NCBI GenBank assembly: GCA_963971285.1
Contig: OZ020246.1
Coordinates: forward strand, 20,009,217-20,073,216
Length of the DNA: 64,000 nt
Source of the DNA: Astropecten irregularis
Taxonomy: Eukaryota > Echinodermata > Asteroidea > Paxillosida > Astropectinidae
Direction of reading: 5' to 3'
In this document: positions 12,607-25,422 of the stretch, one piece after another
Layout of the letters: each line of letters begins with the position of its first letter
How positions within the stretch are numbered: the stretch's first letter is position 1
The notes under the pieces: generated by a model
Databases searched by the model: none
What the model saw: only the letters and a program-made list of their open reading frames with translations
Told to the model about the DNA's origin: nothing
Made by a program: the position numbers and the translations under genes

Positions 12607-14235
12607 CCTTTTCTAGAGCAGCATTTTATTTCACAGTTGAAAAGTTCCTCAAATTTTTCACCTGAAACACTCTGAACAAAATAACTGAACAGCTTTAAAA
12701 AAAAAACGTTTTTGTAGCACAATATTTCAGTTCATTCAAAAGGGCCCACAATGTCACTTCATTTGGCTGCCATTTATATTAAAACATAACATACTGTAAC
12801 ATATTGGACCATTTCTTTCATTTAATACCATGAGTTGTTACACATGTACTGAGGGGAAAATGTTTACTCTGCTCTGGAAAAACAAGCTTGGAAACAGAGC
12901 AAGTTTCAGTGCTCCATACTATCCATTTTTCATAAACTGAAGCCTGAACCAAACCTGGAGGGAAAAAAACAAGCAGCCCTGTGCATAACAAACAAACATC
13001 GATGGCACACTTTTCAACAACTTCATCCCTGATATAAATCCAGACGATGACAAGGGAACTCCACTCGGCTTAAGAAGCACAAACCTTGACCAAGATCATG
13101 CTGGAGAATCTCTCAATGCAGAAATCAGACTCAAATGCTTGAGGAACTTTTTTCCCTGCGTATGAGCTGAGCCTTTGATAGTTACAAAAAAAATCGAGAG
13201 ACAGCAGAAACTTGGGGAATATCCAATGCAGAGATCTGAAGGTGAAAGGGTTTCAAAGAGGAATTGTATCACGGAGGAAGGATTCTGTATGTGACATGTT
13301 TTCCTTCTCGATTCCGACAACACTCGAGGATCAGTTCGCCAGGGGCAGGCCTTTATGTCTGCCCCGAGACTATCCCTCCAGGAAGCCAAAGGGATACATG
13401 TATAAGATGTGACGAGATTATTCCCACTATAAATAGCTCACGCCAGCTTTATACAGTCCGTGTATTTCATGGTATTATAGACGGCAGAATATTTCACACT
13501 GCATCGGAGACATGTGAAAGCAGGGATGCAATATTCATCGATTGTAACAAGAAAATGTTGCAAATGCATGAACAGTCAAACGCTGGATGCATTCACTTTC
13601 ATCTTCTTCCTTCTTTTCTTTTAAAGCTTAATGTCTTGTCACATGCTGGAGGAGTTGTCTGTAATGTACCATATCATGGAGACTATGAATGATTTACCTT
13701 AAACGATGCACAACCTGTCATTATATGCATTCTTTATCCAGAAGCCAATTCCACAGTCAATGAGCAAAATTGAAATCTGATGAGCTTGACAAATCTTCCC
13801 TGAGCTGATAAAAGCAGGATTATCAACCTAATCTTCATGTGACTTTGTATTGCTTTCAAGCTTGAATCCGGCTCTTATGTGCTTAGAGTAACATTAACAA
13901 AGAATTTGGATGGTGGCAAACTGATTACATTTTAGAAAGGTGTTTGTGCTAAAGTGACATGTATTACAAAAATGCCCCAGACGAGAGAAAATTATAAAAA
14001 TAAGTTTCGACATCAGTTGGGAGCTTAACACGAGTCCATGCCAAGATCTAACAAGAGTGAAAGGGAAACTTTAACATGGACAAGTTTACAAGATGAAGAT
14101 TTGTCATCATGTTAAAAGGCCTCTCATAACTTAACATTCTAACAAATATTCTCTGGTCATTTTCAGGTCTATTCACAAAATCTTTCAACCAACTTCAACC
14201 CTGCAACTACCAACCAATCTCCCATTCCCCACTTT

Positions 14236-14669
14236 AAGGGCCGTCCATAAAGTACATACGCACGAAGGGGGGTAGGGGGGGTTGTTACCGATGCGTACAC
14301 CATGCGTACAGGGGGGAGGGGGGGTTATGGCCAATGCGTACTGTACGCAAACGAAAAATTTGCATAGCATTTTCGCGCGAAAAGAGAGGTAAAAACGTGA
14401 AAAAAGCACCGGGATTGTTTTGTTTTTTCCTTTTTTTTTCTTATTCAACATGATAAAAAATAGTAAAATCCATCTGTAAATGTATAAAAACTTAAAAACT
14501 TTAGTCATTCATTTCAGAATTTGAAAGTGACGTTCCAGTAACAGTACCGGCCCGCGGTGACATTTTAATGATACTAAAGCAAGGGACCACGAGAAGTGCA
14601 AAATCTAATGTGGAATGCGTATGTGTACAGGGGGGAGGGGGGTTGGGACGTACTTTATGGACGGCCCCT
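14236..14669. mobile_element. Foldback element with GGGCCGTCCATAAAGTAC ends
   Basis: Ends AAGGGCCGTCCATAAAGTAC and GTACTTTATGGACGGCCCCTT are near-perfect inverted repeats. G-rich blocks (GGGGGGTAGGGGGG, GGGGGGAGGGGGG) lie just inside each end. No transposase. Confidence 0.82.
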
Positions 14670-14904
14670 TATACCTCTCATTGATTTCAAATTTTCTCCA
14701 GTTTCGTGTCATTCCCCTCACCTTGATACTAAATGTGTTTTCCACTTTCCCATCAATCACGTCATTTAATTTCCCCCCCTCCCCATAAAAAAGAAGATTC
14801 CGCTGGGATCAAAATATCTGATTATATGGATTCATGAAAAAGGTTAATCTACAGATGTTGTTAAAGAAAATGCAGCACTAAGGTTTAGATCAGAACACCA
14901 GAAT

Positions 14905-15320
14905 GTAATTTTTTTTATTATTATTATTATTTATTTGACCAACAAACAAGCATACAATACAAGAGAAACAGAACTAACAAAAACACAGAATAATAAATAA
15001 CAACCAACATAAACGTTAGCGGGGACCGGGAACAGAAATCCGAATACATAACAGGACCAGTGACAGTATTATTTGGGTCAGGAACCGCAAAAGTAAAATA
15101 AATTACTATTACCCGCAGGTATGCAGTCCCGCACATAATGTAAACAAAGACAGGTTACAATACAGAAAACAGTAAACGAAAAGCGGCCCCCGAGTAGAGG
15201 TGATCAAAATGGCAGTCAACAAAGGGTTAAATTTATGTGTTTGTAGCTCTATGGTCTGATAACAACGCCTGCTTGAGGGCCTTAAGAAAGTGAGGAAGGG
15301 AGTCCAGAACCACAATGTAA
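14905..15320 (-). pseudogene. Probable LINE 3' end, truncated
   Basis: On the minus strand, near 15305-15225, the frame LDSLPHFLKALKQALLSDHR plus a stop resembles the SLP-x-x-L-K end of some non-LTR polymerases. It is followed by about 300 bp of apparent 3' UTR, an AATAAA and an (AAT)n/A-rich tail at about 14908-14935. Truncated at the 5' side. Confidence 0.45.
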
Positions 15321-16439
15321 AATTTCATACTTTTTACAAATATATTCACTGAATTTCAATCTTGAATCTTATTGCTTATCTTCTAAATTTCACATCCAGG
15401 TGACACAAATGAACCTAACTCCAACCTCTACACTGAAATCATGCAAAGGACAACTGACATTTAAAAGGAATGTTTTGCCGGGCAAATTTACAAACCGACC
15501 GTCAGAAAACTCCAGCACTTGGGTAAATTAGATACCTGAGATATTTCACAGGTTTATTTAATTTATGCGCACTCCAAAAATAACATAAAGCATCCCACAC
15601 AGAAATGATAGCGTCATAATTTATATACAAAATAATATTGCCCGACACGTTGACATTTTCAGCTAGCTCGCCACTCGCTATTAAACAAAATAAATAAACA
15701 AACCAACGCCACGAAACTATGACATTACAATTTGATGCCAATCAAACCGATTGATGAGACAGTATTTAGTATCCTACATTTACGACGGCAAAATGGCTTT
15801 TACAGACGTCACAGAGAAAAAAAATCTGCAGCCAACATCCTTAAATAATATGCTCTTTACACACACACGTACACTTATGCTAAATTTAATTAGAATTGAA
15901 GAATCACTCTATAGTACTTCAGATGAAAAACTCCACTAATTGAGTTCATGGCTCAATCGTGGTTCGTAGACACAGATAGCTAGAACAAACAAGTCCAGGC
16001 AGCCGGCAGAGTGAACAGACAATATTATACTTCTGAAACACTCATCTGCAGATTCACAAATATGACAAGTGGATTTTTTTAATAAAGCATTAATTACACA
16101 AAGATTCGGTGACTGAACAAGACTGCAAATAATGTATGACACTGTACACTTGTTATATTTACTGATTCGCTGTCATGGCTGTATGCATTTATGATTGAAA
16201 TATACTTGGATAATGCCCAACATACATGAAATCAACAACGAGTATTATTTTGTGATGATCTCAAAAGCCCTATAGACTCACGCACATGTAGCAGCTAACA
16301 AGCTACATGTACAGTATCCCATAGCATCCCTCAAATTGAAGGACATAGTGATCCTCTTTAGGGTCAAGGTAAAAACAAAACAAGGTGTTCACTTCATTTC
16401 AAAATTCAAATGACAGTGTCCTCCTTTACAGAAAAATTG
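15321..16439. other. No feature seen
   Basis: Unique AT-rich DNA; no coding signal or repeat recognised. Confidence 0.5.
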
Positions 16440-16530
16440 AATTGACACAAACTCCAACATTTGACTGATTTAGGAATGTGAACAAAGACAAATTGACTGG
16501 AGAGGGATTCGAACCAGTGACCTCAACATT
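16440..16530 (-). mobile_element. tRNA-derived SINE fragment
   Basis: Inverted piece with GGTTCGAATCCCTCTCC and CAATTTGTCTTTGTTC. Confidence 0.6.
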
Positions 16531-16632
16531 TCTTACATATTTAAATTCAGTGATCATAATTATAGTGAAGATGACTTCTCGCAGAATCTCAGTCTTGGTG
16601 TGTGAAAAGGAAGACGTAGCACAGACAATTAA

Positions 16633-16989
16633 TTAAAGGTAATATCATACTTTGGTTTTTGTCAAAGAAATACAGATGTGCACAAATATCAAGGAAGATA
16701 CAATAACAGTCATAAGTGAAAATGTCAGTCCCATACAGTGACAACTTTTTTAGAAAACAGTGAAAAACAGCCACAGTATTTTCTCTTTTATTTTTGATCT
16801 TTAAAAGATCAAAAATAATTGTGGTCGTTAGTTTAACTCTTTTCTGGATAAATACAGCATTTCAAGCAGACAAAATGTATTTGTATGTTTCTACCATCAC
16901 CATCTTTATACCCTATAAGTTATAGGTAAATCTGTGAAAATTTCGGTATACTGTTTCGGTATACTACCAAAGTATGATACTACCTTTAA
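16633..16989 (-). mobile_element. Type A TTAA transposon, copy 5
   Basis: Inverted complete copy, TTAA on both sides. Part of the centre differs from copies 1-4. Confidence 0.85.
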
Positions 16990-17082
16990 GTACCAGACAT
17001 CTCAAGGTGCAAACTGTAGGACACTAATTCTTTACTATGACAGTCAGCCATCACAAAGCCCCGATGAGACCACCTCTCTTGA

Positions 17083-17327
17083 GGCCTTTCTCAAAGCACG
17101 GCTCTGGCTCAGGCTCTGGCTCTGGCTCCGCCTCCATTTTGTGAATCCATTTCAAAATTACATGTATCAAAAAAGAGGCTTTTGGCTGCAGTAAGGAAGT
17201 AGATTCTCTGGTTTGAAAAGGACAACAGAGCTTCAGCTTCAATGGCAAACCACAACCTATATTTTCAGCGTATGGAAACAGAAACGAAGCCAAAGCCCGA
17301 GCTGGAGCCGAGCTTTGAGAAAGGCCC
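17083..17327. mobile_element. Type E element with GGCTCT-type hexamer ends
   Basis: Inverted ends AGGCCTTTCTCAAAGC and GCTTTGAGAAAGGCC. Just inside each end are CTCTGGCTCAGG and GAAGCCAAAGCC hexamer-like arrays. Core words TTTTGTGAATCCATTTC and CCACAACCTATATTTT are shared with the other E copies. Confidence 0.75.
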
Positions 17328-17918
17328 TTGATGAGGGCTGAAGAGAAAGAAAGACAGGAAGAAGAAGAAGACCTAACTGGGAGAAAGATACTGACATCAT
17401 ATTTTAAACCGACGTTCATAGCCAGTAGGAGACAAGGACAGGAGCTAGACATTGCTAAGTGAGGCAGACGGTGCATGAGAAGAAAATTGGACAAACGCTT
17501 CAAAAGAATTTGACTCTTAGGAACAGTGACAATGAAAGGATGAGACTTTGATGAAAGAGACTATTCGTTTAAATCGGACAACTGCCTAGTATAATTTCTC
17601 TAGAAAGAAACTCTGGACAGATGCCATCAAAACTGGCTGAGAACAGGATGGAGTATGAATTAAATTTATAGTAGGAAAGATTTTCTAATGTTCAGCACGA
17701 CCTCACCTGTCAGGCATGCTTTATGCATGAGTGTATAGTATAATGCAGGTAACTGTAACCCAATTAAAAAAGCATTTTGACTGAGTTTATAATTATTCCC
17801 ACTGTGCTCTGGCAAACATCCCAAGCCATTAGCTCATCTGCCATGTAAATTTGGCACTTCGCCACTTTTCTTGACAAACCTTTTCAAAATGGATACAATG
17901 CAAGATTTGTGATCAAGT

Positions 17919-18225
17919 GGCCTTAACGAAACATCGGCTTGGGCTCCAACACCGGCTTCGGTTCCATTTCTTAAATCCATTTTAAAGTAATATAGGTACC
18001 TGTACAGTGTATGAAAAATAGAGGTTTTGGGATACAGTTTTGATGTAGATAGTACTCTACAATGTATTTTGAACAAGAAAATGGAGCTGCAACCTCAGGG
18101 AAAACCACAACCTGTATTTTCAGATTTTAGATGACGGAGCCTAAGCCCAAGCCGGAGCCTAAGCCCAAGCCGGAGCCTAAGCCCAAGCCCAAGCCCAAGC
18201 CCAAGCCGTGGTTTCGTAAAGGTCC
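17919..18225. mobile_element. Type E element with expanded AAGCCC/AAGCCG array
   Basis: The left arm has GGCTTGGGCTCC, the core matches the copy at 17083, and the right arm is expanded to about 90 bp of GCCCAAGCC and GGAGCCTAA hexamers, ending TTTCGTAAAGGTCCT. Confidence 0.7.
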
Positions 18226-18702
18226 TACACGTAGGTAGGATTCAGTGCTTTGAATCCTCCTTCTACACTTGCAAGCTAAGCCAAAAAAATTCTACAGAAG
18301 ACTGAGAAAGCAAATAGTTTCATGAAGTATGTTCCCCCAAACTGAAAAATTTCTTGCAAATCCATGAAATTGGATTTCACACTCGTGGAATTTTCTGCTC
18401 CCATAAGCGACAATCTTACACTTCCATGACTTCAGAAGATATATGACATCGAGCCCAGATCCGGAAGGTTTTTTTTATATCAAAAACACGAGGGGCAACA
18501 CGTTAATCCATGTAAACTGAGAAGCCACTCAACTTCATCCAATCATCTATTAGAGACACAATTTATGGCAATTTCAGGTAATTAATTGGTAAACTCAGAC
18601 GCCAAGAAATCTTCACCTAATTCCTTGTATTTTCATTATTATAACTAGATACATGATATGATGCAAAGCCATTCTTGAAGCTTATCATACAATGCTCATG
18701 TC

Positions 18703-19076
18703 TAAGGTGACCATATTTTGTTGAGATGATCCAGGGACAGTGATCCGTGTCCTGGGGGAGGGGTATAATTTTGAACAATTTTTGAATCCAGATGGTGCCT
18801 ACATGCAAAACGGTGGCATCTATGGACATCTTGTCCAGATGACATGAGTGGGTTACATACTTACATGTCTTAGGCGGTTGTCTTCGCATACTTCTCTGAA
18901 GAATGGATCTTCTTCAGCACAGCATTTGTGTGCAGATTTGTTTTATTTAGGACAATTAGAATTTTCGGGGGCATTTCGTCGAATCGGGGACATTTTCGGG
19001 GAAAATTTTTCATCGGGGACGGCACTGTCAAATCGGGGGACTGTCCCCGAAAATGGAGGACGTTTGGTCACATTTA
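18703..19076. mobile_element. Element with AAGGTGACCATATTTT ends
   Basis: The left end AAGGTGACCA and right end TGGTCACATTT are inverted, with GGGGACATTTTCGGGG and GACTGTCCCCGAAAATGG words near the right side. The unequal halves suggest an internal insertion or decay. Confidence 0.6.
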
Positions 19077-19327
19077 ATAATACTAAAGGCCTATATGACT
19101 AGCAAACTTGCACTTCGAGTACATTTATTCAGGAATAGAGTATTCAAATGCAAGTACCAGTACATTTAACATTTATATGTCACATGTCTCCTTTGTGCTT
19201 AAAGTTATGAGAGCTTGACATTTTTTTCCTAGCAGGATCATCCTCAAGACTAAACGACCTTAATTCTTTGTCTCAGAAGTATGAGTTTGACATGATAGTA
19301 AAGACCTCACATGCATGACGCATAGTT

Positions 19328-19465
19328 CAATAGCGTTCCGCACTAATGACGTCACACCATGCGCAACGCGCACAAATACTTCCATGCACCACACGTTTGC
19401 ATGGCCACGTTGCAATGTTTGTCTGAGGTTCGGTGCTATTTTTAGTGCAAGTGCGCAGCGCTATT
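19328..19465. mobile_element. Element with AATAGCGTTCCGCACT ends, copy 1
   Basis: AATAGCGTTCCGCACTAA and TTAGTGCAAGTGCGCAGCG plus CTATT are imperfect inverted ends. The core CACGTTGCAATGTTTGTCTG is shared with the copy at 54780. Confidence 0.65.
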
Positions 19466-21780
19466 CAGTGTCAAACAGTAGCAATCTTACAGTAATGAAA
19501 TGAAAAATCTATTTTTGAAAAAAAAACCTTTGATTGAACATTGTTCAATGTTCACTGTTCGGTAAATATATCCATGGTACAATTACCGTATTACGCACCG
19601 TACATGTAAGCCTACCTGTATAATTAAAAAAACCAAAAATATTTCTGTCAGTGTACATGTACATGTACATACATTGATGACCTGGGTATTTGGAGCAGTC
19701 AAGTAAATACCACCTCTCAAAATGTAAATGAAATTACTCTAAATGGACCAGCTAAAATAACCACAAACACAAATTCAGCATAAGCTCACATGAAATTGCA
19801 TACTGGCACTTAGTATTTCTACCATGAAATTAGCAATTCAAGTGCATATATACATCCGTGTTTTTCAATACATTCATGATATTAATACATGCAAATATGC
19901 ACAATTTTATTCCTGTCTGCCTAAACATTCCGCAGACAAAAATGCATTCGGCATGTGGACATGGTTTCACACATGGCCTGCCACAACATAATAGCATGCA
20001 TCATTTCCAAATAGCTTTCAGTCGACTAATAGACTCACATTTTTTTTTACGAGTGTGTTACACCTAGCGGCAAAAAATTCTAACGCTTTTTTCCTGTGAA
20101 TCATTGTCAGATCCACAAGATGTATGATGCACCAATGTGATAATGTCTACATGTATGCTCAAGTCTCAACATGTCATTAGAGATCCCAAAATGTGAATGG
20201 ATACAGCAAAATGGATATTTCGGTCAAAATATATCCATCACTTTTAATTCCTTTTCTTAATGTATGCCTCTGGGGACTATGTTCAGGCCGCTCATATTGG
20301 GATGTCACTTTGGTCTGAGACCCGACATATCATGGATCCACGTCTTTAGGTTGAAAACATCGGAAATATCGCACTGAATCCTGCAACAACTTTATAACGG
20401 CCTGCAGTGGCCAGTAAATTCAAAATAAACTTTGGTGAGATATGACTCATTTTGCCAGAGTGGGTGACGTTACAATGGTAACACATCTTATCTCTACAGA
20501 CATGTCATAGACGTTGAGTACCAGTATGCATTTTGTCCAGATGTACATGTACATGTACCTTCTTTTCTTAATAGGGCTCCGCGCTCGAGTTATTTATAGA
20601 ATATTCCATAATATTTCTACAGCTTTATGTATAGTAACCCGGATGTTCGGACAAATATCACAACATTTACGTGTAAGTGCGACTTGTTTGTCCGAACATC
20701 TGAATGTGACGTCACGAGCGCGGAGCCCTATTCAAAACAAACTTTGGTGAGTTATGACTCATTTAACCCATCTTTCATATTCTCTACATCAAGTCACACA
20801 CAGTGAGCTGCCGGTTGCCCAGTACATGCATTTGTCCAGATAGTTCAACATGTACTTCACTGCAAGTTCACTGTAAATAGATACCTTTAATAGCTTGGTT
20901 CAAATGATGCCTTTCTCTAACCGACATCACACTGAATATACATTTTCTGTTTGAATAAAGCTTGTTCGAGCAAAAGAGCAAAAAAAACAAAAACAGAAAA
21001 AGCAACAAGAAAAGAAACAACAGTTGTCGTTTCTGAGCTTTTCAAGCAATTACCGACCTCCAGCTTTAAATTGGAACGGTGCCTTTGCGGCAGCCAGTGT
21101 CATTAGGCATTTCTTACATTACGCGGCAACGAGGCTTGAAATTACGCACAAAGTCTGTGCGTTGGGACATGACTGAAGTCGTTTTTTTACCACAAATACG
21201 TGCGTATATATGCACTAATTCAAGTGGTAGCCAAGTAATTCGGACACAGCTGATTTATGGCCAGATCTGGAGCAAACCACCAACTCTAATTGGTCTGGGG
21301 ACAAGATCAAGCTGATGTACAGTTTATAACAATTTCAGGGTTTGTTTTTGTCTCAATTGGTCTGGTGCCTTTGTGCCAGTTCTCATCATCTTGCTGAAAA
21401 ACAGTTCCTGTCCAACCCCAATTTACTGACATCACAAACAAACACTCGTCCTTTGGTCAATACTCAAGGCATCATAAAAAACAAAATTTCCAAACTGCTG
21501 ACAGTGTAAAGTGGACCAAAAGGGAGCAATTTCTTTAAAGAGAGAGAGAAGGAGAGACAAGAGTCGGCAAGAGGAGAGCAGCCCCATCGACATGATCACA
21601 ATTTATTACAAAGCAAACCTGTCATGGCTAAATTATACTCCCTGCATCAACATCATAACTTCTGATGAAATTATCCAAAGTCTTACAAACTTTCCACCAT
21701 TCCAGTCAAGAAGCCTCAGGATAATCAGATGGGATCTTCACTGAACAGCAATTGCTGGCCAGATCCCAACCTGTATACAG
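19466..21780. other. Mostly unassigned, with a local duplication
   Basis: Two related segments, about 20415-20560 and 20735-20880, share AACTTTGGTGAG, ATGACTCATTT and ATTTTGTCCAGAT-type words and flank the palindromic MITE at 20570-20732. No gene is seen. Confidence 0.5.
20570..20732. mobile_element. Palindromic MITE with ATAGGGCTCCGCGCTCG ends
   Basis: Ends AATAGGGCTCCGCGCTCG and CGAGCGCGGAGCCCTATT are perfect inverted repeats. A second inner pair, GATGTTCGGACAAA and TTTGTCCGAACATC, surrounds the centre. Confidence 0.83.
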
Positions 21781-21841
21781 GCCAACTTTTGTAATGCTGC
21801 TTGAGTGGCGTTGCCAGTTTGAGCTTCTGTTTCAATAGATC

Positions 21842-22065
21842 AGATTCAACGCCAACATGCACAGCTGGGATCTGCGTCCATCGGCAGCCTGCCCATGTGG
21901 AGCCGAGGAACAGACCGCCCACCACATCATCCACGAGTGCCCCACCTTTCCCCCACCCAATGACCTGGACCTCGATAATCTGAGCCCTGACACATCACAG
22001 CGAGCTGGCTGCAGGGGCTGAGCGACATTGCCTAGCCGCCTCATACGAAAGAAGAAGAAGTAGAT
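21842..22065 (+). pseudogene. LINE reverse transcriptase C-terminus, decayed
   Basis: From 21842 the frame reads RFNANMHSWDLRPSAACPCG and continues AEEQTAHHIIHECP, the C-terminal zinc-knuckle pattern (CxC...H...C) of non-LTR retrotransposon polymerases. A frameshift near 21990-22000 is implied, since the next frame gives SWLQGLSDIA and a stop at about 22034, a common ending in this group. A GAA-rich tail follows. The 5' part is lost or unreadable. Confidence 0.75.
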
Positions 22066-22080
22066 TCAGTTTGATTAGAT

Positions 22081-22220
22081 TCAAATGAATTGTATTTGAT
22101 TCAATTGTATTTGATTCAATAATTTAATTTGATTGATTAGGTTTGATTCAATTTGATTTGATTCAATTATATGTAGATAGGCCTATTCTTTGAATTGATT
22201 TGATTCAATTCAATTCAAAA
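22081..22220. repeat. AT-rich (ATTTGATTCA)n low-complexity tract
   Basis: Imperfect repeats of TTTGATTCAA-type words follow directly after the GAA-rich tail of the LINE remnant that ends near 22065, and may have grown from that tail. Confidence 0.75.
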
Positions 22221-22439
22221 ATCTTCATTCATCCCATATGTCCAATATGGATTCAAAGGATATAGGTCACTATCTTAGTATTGAAATTCATAATAATGGT
22301 AACCAAGAATTACATGCACTGAACTTGACTGAAGCATATTGAACTTTGCCTCAATTTCTTTAAAGCATAATTTTAATACCTAATTTGACTACTGACTACC
22401 AACATAATTTGTGCTTTTGTTTTGTCTTGCACTGTTCTG

Positions 22440-22928
22440 GGGCCAATTTCATAAAGTTGCTAAGCACAAAAATTTGCTTAGCACAAAAATATCTTGCCCA
22501 ATAAAAAATAAAAAATTTCATTTGATATTCATGGTCAGCGAACAACAGCCAGAGAACAATCACAAGTGATACACAACACATGGAAATTTGGATGCTAATC
22601 GTCTCTTTATTAAGACAGAAATTTCATGGTTAGCAATTTGATGTGCTAAGCAGGGGCCAATTTCATAGAGCTGTTTAGCACAACAAAATTGCTTAGCACA
22701 AAAATAGCTTGCCCAATAAAACAAACCACCGCTGAAAATTCCATTTGATATTCATGGTCAGTGAACAACAGCCAAAGAACAATTGCCAGTGATACACAAC
22801 CCATGGAAATTTGGTTGTTAATCCGGTTTTTATTAAGAAAGAAATGTCATGCTTAGCAAATTTAGCAAATTTTTGTGCTAAGCAGCTCTATGACACTGGC
22901 CCCAGGGCTACATGTATGAAATTGGCCT
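22440..22928. mobile_element. Type B element interrupted by a second type B element
   Basis: The outer copy starts at GGGGCCAATTTCATAAAG (22440) and runs to about 22652. A second full copy sits at 22653-22903. The missing right end of the outer copy (GCTACATGTATGAAATTGGC) resumes at about 22904-22928. Both carry the internal GCTTAGCACAAAA and CCATTTGATATTCATGGTCA blocks. Confidence 0.7.
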
Positions 22929-23639
22929 CTGGGGGATTGAGGCGGATGGGTCGGCAGCCTGAGAGCTATATACCCATCGTCCAAACATACATATCAAGGC
23001 TCACTTTGACACACATAAAGCACTCACTGCATCATATTATGCACATTTTAATAATGTTCTTAATATCTATCGGACATTCCTACCCATGAACTGGGTCTAA
23101 GCAAACTGCGCACACCAGTGGTACACACACACGCACGTGCCGTAACCAAAGTTATCAGCGCGGCAATTAGCCAGCAACGGAAATATCACATTTCGTGTAC
23201 ATACACATACTGTAGTACGATTCAGGGAACAAGACAAGCCCTTGCATAAAAAACCCCAGAAATTGCTGTGTGCAAACTTTTTCACTGCCAGAGGGACTAT
23301 AGTGTAGTATGAATACGGCTACTTGACTATGTCAAGAGCAAGTACTTGACATGTGTAGCCATTGAAGTGGTTTAGGCTTTAAAGGCACAGCAAAGCAATC
23401 ATAACACTCAGCAACCCAAACACACTCTGGGCATATCAATCCATGCATCTGTGCAGTAAAACCAAATGTGGAAACTGTATAGTTTTCAATTTGACACCAC
23501 ATTTGAATTTCTTTACCATGAGTGCACTGTTAATTTACATGTACAGTAGTTGTTGTTGTTTGTACCTTCTATCTCGAGTTCACTCAGTCGCATTACAGCT
23601 TCTGGTATGGGTATAAACAGGCCAATACGAGAGCGACAC

Positions 23640-23935
23640 CAGTGTTGGACTACTCAAACTCGAACTCGAGTACAACTCAATGACCAATAAGTGCTTGGCC
23701 TGTACTCGGTCATAAGTACTCGAGAAAAAAAAACCAAGTACTCGGCCCATACTCAAAATGTACTTGGGATGTACTCGATGTCTTTGTACTCGAACTTGGC
23801 CCGGTACTCGAACTCGGTTTTTTGGCCCAACCGGACTCAATTAAAAAGTACTCGGACTCAGCCTGTACTCGGCACTGAGTGTACTAAAAAAACTCGGTAC
23901 TCAAATTTTGGTACTCAACTATGTGCTGCGACACT
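23640..23935. mobile_element. TACTCG-rich element with CAGTGTTGGAC-like ends
   Basis: Starts CCAGTGTTGGACTACTC and ends GCTGCGACACTGA, weak inverted ends of hAT style. The interior is a degenerate array of TACTCG and CTCGGACTC words. No target duplication found. Confidence 0.5.
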
Positions 23936-24192
23936 GATTCCGGCATTTAGGCCTAAGGCAGGGAAATACAGCTGCATGTTTAGGATCTGATGCTCTTTGC
24001 TTCCTGCAATGTGCTCTCCTTTGATTTGTCATCTCCTCCATATTCTTCTCACTCTCAGTTTGCTGATGCTCCACCTCTCTTCTCCATTTTCCGTCAAGAA
24101 AGGGCAAAGCAGAAAAGCAACTTGTGTAGCAGCACAGAAAGCGTTAGATTTACAATTTGAATCAAAAGAGGTTTCTGAACAAAGATTTGCCC

Positions 24193-24304
24193 AGGGCCTG
24201 TTTGGTTAATGCAAAGGATCCCTGATTTTGGGATCCGTGTCCTATGCAGGGTACGCTAAAACGGGATCCGGATCCGCAGGATTCGTCATAAACAAACAGG
24301 CCCT
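24193..24304. mobile_element. Type C element
   Basis: Ends AGGGCCTGTTTGG and AACAAACAGGCCCT, inner GGATCC words. It abuts the 24.3-24.7 kb minisatellite. Confidence 0.8.
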
Positions 24305-24665
24305 TGGTTTCCGTGACTAGTATCCATAACTACCCGTAGTTTCTATTACTACTGGTAGTTTCTATGACTTGTTTACATGACTACTGTAGTTTCAATGACT
24401 AGTTTCCATGGCTACAGTAGTTTCCATGACTAGTTTCTATGACTATAGTAGTTTCTAAGACTAGTTTCCATGACTACAGTAGTTTCCATGACTACAGTAG
24501 TTTCCTTGACTAAAGTAGTTTCCATGACTACAGTAGTTTCCTTGACTAAAGTAGTTTCCATGACTACAGTAGTTTCCATGACTACAGTAGTTTCCATGAC
24601 TAGTTTCCATGACTAGTTTCCATGGCTACAGTAGTTTCCATGGCTACAGTAGTTTCCACGACTAG
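24305..24665. repeat. Minisatellite of TAGTTTCCATGACTACAG (18 bp, with 13-bp variants)
   Basis: About twenty head-to-tail copies of TAGTTTCCATGAC, with or without TACAG, cover the tract. Copies diverge toward the left end. It starts right after a type C element that ends at 24304. Confidence 0.9.
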
Positions 24666-25422
24666 CACACTTATGCCGATGTTAAATTCAAGTCTTCAAA
24701 TTCCCAATGTTCCCAATGGAGTGTAAGAAATATGAACCGCGTAGGTAAATATTGCTTCATGAAAAGGAATTTGATAGGTCTGGACTAGTGGCCAAATTTT
24801 CACATCGATTGACGCTGGTACGTGATAATATCACATAATTGGTGCAACATCTTCCCATGGGACCTCACAACCCTATGGAATATGATCTGGTACGTGCCTC
24901 CGTGCCATTCACACCTATTTACGAACAATGTGCATTATATAGTGCTGGCTCGGGCCGCCTTTTAGATGCAGACTGGCTAAATTAGCAACAGCTACGTACA
25001 TCACCTCATGTAGCAACAGTGCCCCACCCCTGGGGAGATTCACTCTGCTATTGCAGGTGGGCAGCAAGGCCTCGTTCATCAATTAAAAATGACAATCTGA
25101 CCAACTTGCCTGACTTGATACCCAAGCCTAGCAGCTGATGGATGATTGGATGACAAGGCTTCTATTCAAGCCTGCATTGTCAAATCCTCTCACTACTATA
25201 CTTGAACTGTTTTATCCAGGGTGCCAGCAGGTGTCTCACATTATCAGTCAACGTTTCTGATGGCACTGAAGAACTGAAGCTATGATTTGACCATGCACAA
25301 TCGGACATCACCCAACTCTCAAGGATCAATTGTTAGATGCATCTTAGCATTTTTTCTTTCTCTGTTATCATTTTTATTTATCTTGTCTTCATTTCTCAAA
25401 GTGTCTCAAATGCAGTCATAAT

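Larger units (their letters stand above)
6766..14235. other. Gene-free stretch with scattered repeats
   Basis: Apart from the repeats listed separately, no exon is convincing. The longest frame, 13264-13692 on the plus strand (142 codons), shows no family motif and overlaps unrelated frames on both strands. Confidence 0.5.

Noticed and set aside
13264-13692. 142-codon plus-strand frame
   Set aside because: Overlaps equally long unrelated frames, has no motif and no splice or promoter context.
24305-24665. CRISPR-like array
   Set aside because: Regular short repeats, but the units are directly adjacent with no unique spacers, and the DNA is eukaryotic.
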